9,003 bases of DNA. It comes from Dehalococcoidales bacterium (GTDB lineage: Bacteria; Chloroflexota; Dehalococcoidia; Dehalococcoidales; RBG-16-60-22). Position 1 is the stretch's first letter. Every line of letters begins with the position of its first letter. Positions 7,005 through 9,003 of the stretch are shown here, in pieces. A program made the position numbers and the translations under genes. The stretch lies in the NCBI GenBank assembly GCA_026416775.1, contig JAOAEN010000004.1, positions 7,023 through 16,025 of the forward strand, in the 5' to 3' direction. The notes beneath the pieces were generated by a model. It was not told where the DNA came from. It was given only the letters and a program-made list of their open reading frames with translations, and did no database searches.

Positions 7005-9003
7005 TCACTGCTCGTGATGCGCTCGCTCAATCTCCAGCATAAGGTCCATATCGTCAGTCGGTCTGTCCAGGTCAATTTCCACGCGGTCAATCGCGCCGGG
7101 GTAGCGGAAATGGTCCCGTGATTTCATGTCCGGCACTATTGGGGAATGGGCATATCTGCCGATGGCAAATGAGCCGCCGGCAAACAGGGGGTAGGCCCTG
7201 ATGACCACGTTGCCCACCGGCTTCCCGTTGATCAGGAGACGTCCCACGCCCTGGTCTTGCTTCGTGTTTATAAACTCAAAACCAGCGGTAATCTCCCCTT
7301 CCGGCACCTCTACAGACGATTCCACGCGGAAATGCTTCTCTGCGAGGTAGTTATAGTGAAAGACCAGCCTGTTGTCCTTGATGTACAGCGCATAGCCCCC
7401 GTAGTTCTCGCCCGCGGCGACCAATGCACCGTCACACCCTTTCTTATGGCTGAGATAAACGGTAATGACGAAGGACTTGTTGGCAAGCCGCGGGCTCATA
7501 GAGTTCGGCGACATCTGGGGATAGAAAATGTACCTGCTACGGTGTTCCCCCGGCGGGAACCTGAGCGATTTGTTGAAGTCAAAGCCACCGCTCTTTTTAT
7601 AGTAGCTTTCCAACATGGGAAGGACGCCGTATTTCCCGGCCTCATGCCACCAGAGGTCAATAAGCTCCCTCAGCTTTTCAGGGTACTCGCCGGCAAGGTC
7701 ATGTGCCTCGGAGAAGTCCTCATCGGTGTGGTAGAGCTCCCACCTGTCGTTCTCAAAGCTATCCGAAATAACGTGGTCAGCCACCGCCTTCCATCCGTCA
7801 GCCCATATGCCACGGTTGCCGAGCATCTCGTAGTACTGAACAAGCCTCTGCCGGGGCGCCATCGGATCGTTGAACGTATAGACCATGCTTATGCTGTGCT
7901 TTTCCGCCTGCCTGACCCCCCTGATCGCCTCCGGCTGCTCCACACCGCACACGTCAAGAACGGTCTGGTAAATGTCAACGACATGATGGTATTGCGAGCG
8001 AATACCGCCCCTGTCCCTGATCCCCCTAGGATATGTGATGATAAGCGGTACCTTGACACCGCCGGCGTGAACCCAGGTCTTGTACATCTTGAGAGGGGTA
8101 TTGCCCGCCCATGCCCAGCCGCGAGGGTAATGGTTATGGGCCTCGGGAGACCCCAGGAGTCTGAGCTCTTCGTCGGAGACAAGCTTTGCCCATTTCATTG
8201 ACATGAGGTGATAAGCCTCGTTGAAGCACCCTTCGGGTCCGCCCTCCGCAGAGGCACCGTTATCGGAGAGAAGTATGATTAACGTGTTTTCATACTGTCC
8301 GATCTTTTTGAGGAACCTGACCAGTCGCCCGATCTGCTCATCGGTATAGGTCAGGTATCCGGCAAAAACCTCCATAAAACGGGCAAAGACTTTCTTCTGT
8401 CTTTCCGTTAAACCGTCCCAGGGCGGCGTCAGGTAATCGTGCCCGGTAAGCACGCAGTTCTCCGGGATAATGCCGAGTTCTTTTTGTCTGGCGAAGACCA
8501 CCTCCCGGTATGCGTCCCAGCCCATGTCAAACTTGCCCCGGTACCTCTCTATGTACTCCTGCGGGGCATGGTGCGGAGCATGCATGGCACCGAATGACAG
8601 GTAGCAGAAAAAGGGCCTGTCGGGATAGCATGACTTCTGGTCGCCGATATAGCCGATTGCCCTGTCAACGAGGTCGGCGCTGAGGTGGTAGCCTTCCTCC
8701 GGGCTTTTCGGCGGATCGATGAAATGATTATCACATATGAGAGACGGGTAGAACTGACTCGTCGCCGCATTGAGAAAACCGTAGAACTTCTCAAAACCGC
8801 GTCCCAGCGGCCACTGGTCAAACGGTCCTGCTCCGTTCATATGCTTCTGGTTACAGAGATGCCACTTGCCCACGGCGAAAGTGGAATAACCGCTTTCAAG
8901 AAGCGCCTCGCTGATATACCCGTATCTTGGGTCCACGTTGCCCGAAAGGGAAGGAAAGCCAAGATCGAAGTTAGACAGATATCCCATCCCCACGGTATGG
9001 CTG
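7005..9003 (-). CDS. Second Cys-type-family sulfatase, C-terminal 665 residues (5' end outside window)
   Basis: The frame is open to the right edge. The first visible residues, SHTVGMGYL, align with CHAAGMGF of the downstream sulfatase, so the gene starts outside the window and the GTG at 8993 is not its start. About 90 N-terminal residues are missing, including the metal-binding Asp pair and the formylglycine cysteine motif. Present are GKWH (8859-8870), the AMHAP histidine, DNGASAEGG (Asp-Asn at 8259-8264), NTPLKMYKTW, VHAGGVKVPL and a C-terminal beta-rich region (LFAGGSFAIGRY) matching its neighbour. By eye the two proteins share roughly 60% of residues along their common length, so they are recent-to-moderate paralogues. 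The stop is 43 bases before the next sulfatase start, and the two probably form one operon. Whether this copy has the CxPxR motif, and whether it has a signal peptide, cannot be seen. The substrate is unknown. Confidence 0.92.
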   Translation of the reverse strand, partial: SHTVGMGYLSNFDLGFPSLSGNVDPRYGYISEALLESGYSTFAVGKWHLCNQKHMNGAGPFDQWPLGRGFEKFYGFLNAATSQFYPSLICDNHFIDPPKSPEEGYHLSADLVDRAIGYIGDQKSCYPDRPFFCYLSFGAMHAPHHAPQEYIERYRGKFDMGWDAYREVVFARQKELGIIPENCVLTGHDYLTPPWDGLTERQKKVFARFMEVFAGYLTYTDEQIGRLVRFLKKIGQYENTLIILLSDNGASAEGGPEGCFNEAYHLMSMKWAKLVSDEELRLLGSPEAHNHYPRGWAWAGNTPLKMYKTWVHAGGVKVPLIITYPRGIRDRGGIRSQYHHVVDIYQTVLDVCGVEQPEAIRGVRQAEKHSISMVYTFNDPMAPRQRLVQYYEMLGNRGIWADGWKAVADHVISDSFENDRWELYHTDEDFSEAHDLAGEYPEKLRELIDLWWHEAGKYGVLPMLESYYKKSGGFDFNKSLRFPPGEHRSRYIFYPQMSPNSMSPRLANKSFVITVYLSHKKGCDGALVAAGENYGGYALYIKDNRLVFHYNYLAEKHFRVESSVEVPEGEITAGFEFINTKQDQGVGRLLINGKPVGNVVIRAYPLFAGGSFAIGRYAHSPIVPDMKSRDHFRYPGAIDRVEIDLDRPTDDMDLMLEIERAHHEQ

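Noticed and set aside
6032..7042. 336-residue open frame on the + strand
   Set aside because: It lies almost wholly opposite the sulfatase coding sequence, has no recognisable domain, and is explained by the codon bias of the real gene on the other strand.
6962..7090. Longer version of the downstream sulfatase starting at 7090 (43 extra residues)
   Set aside because: It would overlap 86 bases of the upstream sulfatase, the added residues do not look like a sulfatase N-terminus, and a consensus AGGAGG sits 7 bases before the ATG at 6961.
7257..8201. 314-residue open frame on the + strand
   Set aside because: It is antisense to the second sulfatase in the same relative frame as other shadow frames here; its sequence has no recognisable motif.
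8991..8993. GTG at 8993 as the start of the upstream sulfatase
   Set aside because: The frame stays open to the window edge and the preceding residues (SHT) align with the paralogue; a start here would remove the catalytic cysteine motif.
1..9003. CRISPR array, insertion sequence, tRNA or rRNA, riboswitch
   Set aside because: I saw no regularly spaced direct repeats, transposase motifs, tRNA-like folds or conserved rRNA stretches. Any cobalamin riboswitch would be upstream of the chelatase operon, outside the window.

Overview
The window holds two convergent gene blocks. On the + strand (left half) is the 3' end of an operon for a three-subunit metallochelatase of the CobN/ChlI/ChlD type, followed by a small lipoprotein gene. 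On the - strand (right half) are two adjacent, closely similar sulfatase genes; the upstream one runs off the right edge. All genes are bacterial in style: strong AGGAGG Shine-Dalgarno sites, tight packing, a 4-nt stop/start overlap, and a lipobox-type lipoprotein. Base composition is moderately GC-rich throughout, with no obvious break between the halves. I cannot name the organism. The four-cysteine insert in the ChlI subunit is, as I recall, common in ChlI-like proteins of anaerobic bacteria and methanogenic archaea, so an anaerobic bacterium is a reasonable but unproven guess.

Layout: 1-1030 (+) C-terminal part of a CobN-like large chelatase subunit; 1033-2088 (+) ChlI-like AAA+ ATPase with a Cys4 insert; 2085-3974 (+) ChlD-like protein with an AAA+ module, charged linker and VWA domain; 3984-4490 (+) predicted lipoprotein of unknown function; 4491-4687 convergent intergenic region with three inverted repeats; 4688-6961 (-) complete Cys-type sulfatase; 7005-9003 (-) second sulfatase, cut off before its catalytic cysteine.

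How they work together: in the known family mechanism CobN (the H-like subunit) binds the tetrapyrrole and metal, and the I and D subunits form an ATP-driven AAA+ complex that powers metal insertion. CobN points to cobalt and corrinoid synthesis, while the motor subunits here are of the ChlI/ChlD type rather than CobS/CobT. The lipoprotein is very probably co-transcribed with them. The two sulfatases probably form a separate operon hydrolysing organic sulfate esters. Nothing visible ties them functionally to the chelatase. The starts of both operons, and so their promoters and any cobalamin riboswitch, lie outside the window.

Nothing here is clearly a new system. The items most worth a second look are the Cys4 insert in ChlI (absent from its paralogous neighbour), the intact ATPase motifs in the D subunit, the unknown lipoprotein in the chelatase operon, the tandem sulfatases without a visible export signal, and the inverted repeats between the convergent operons.
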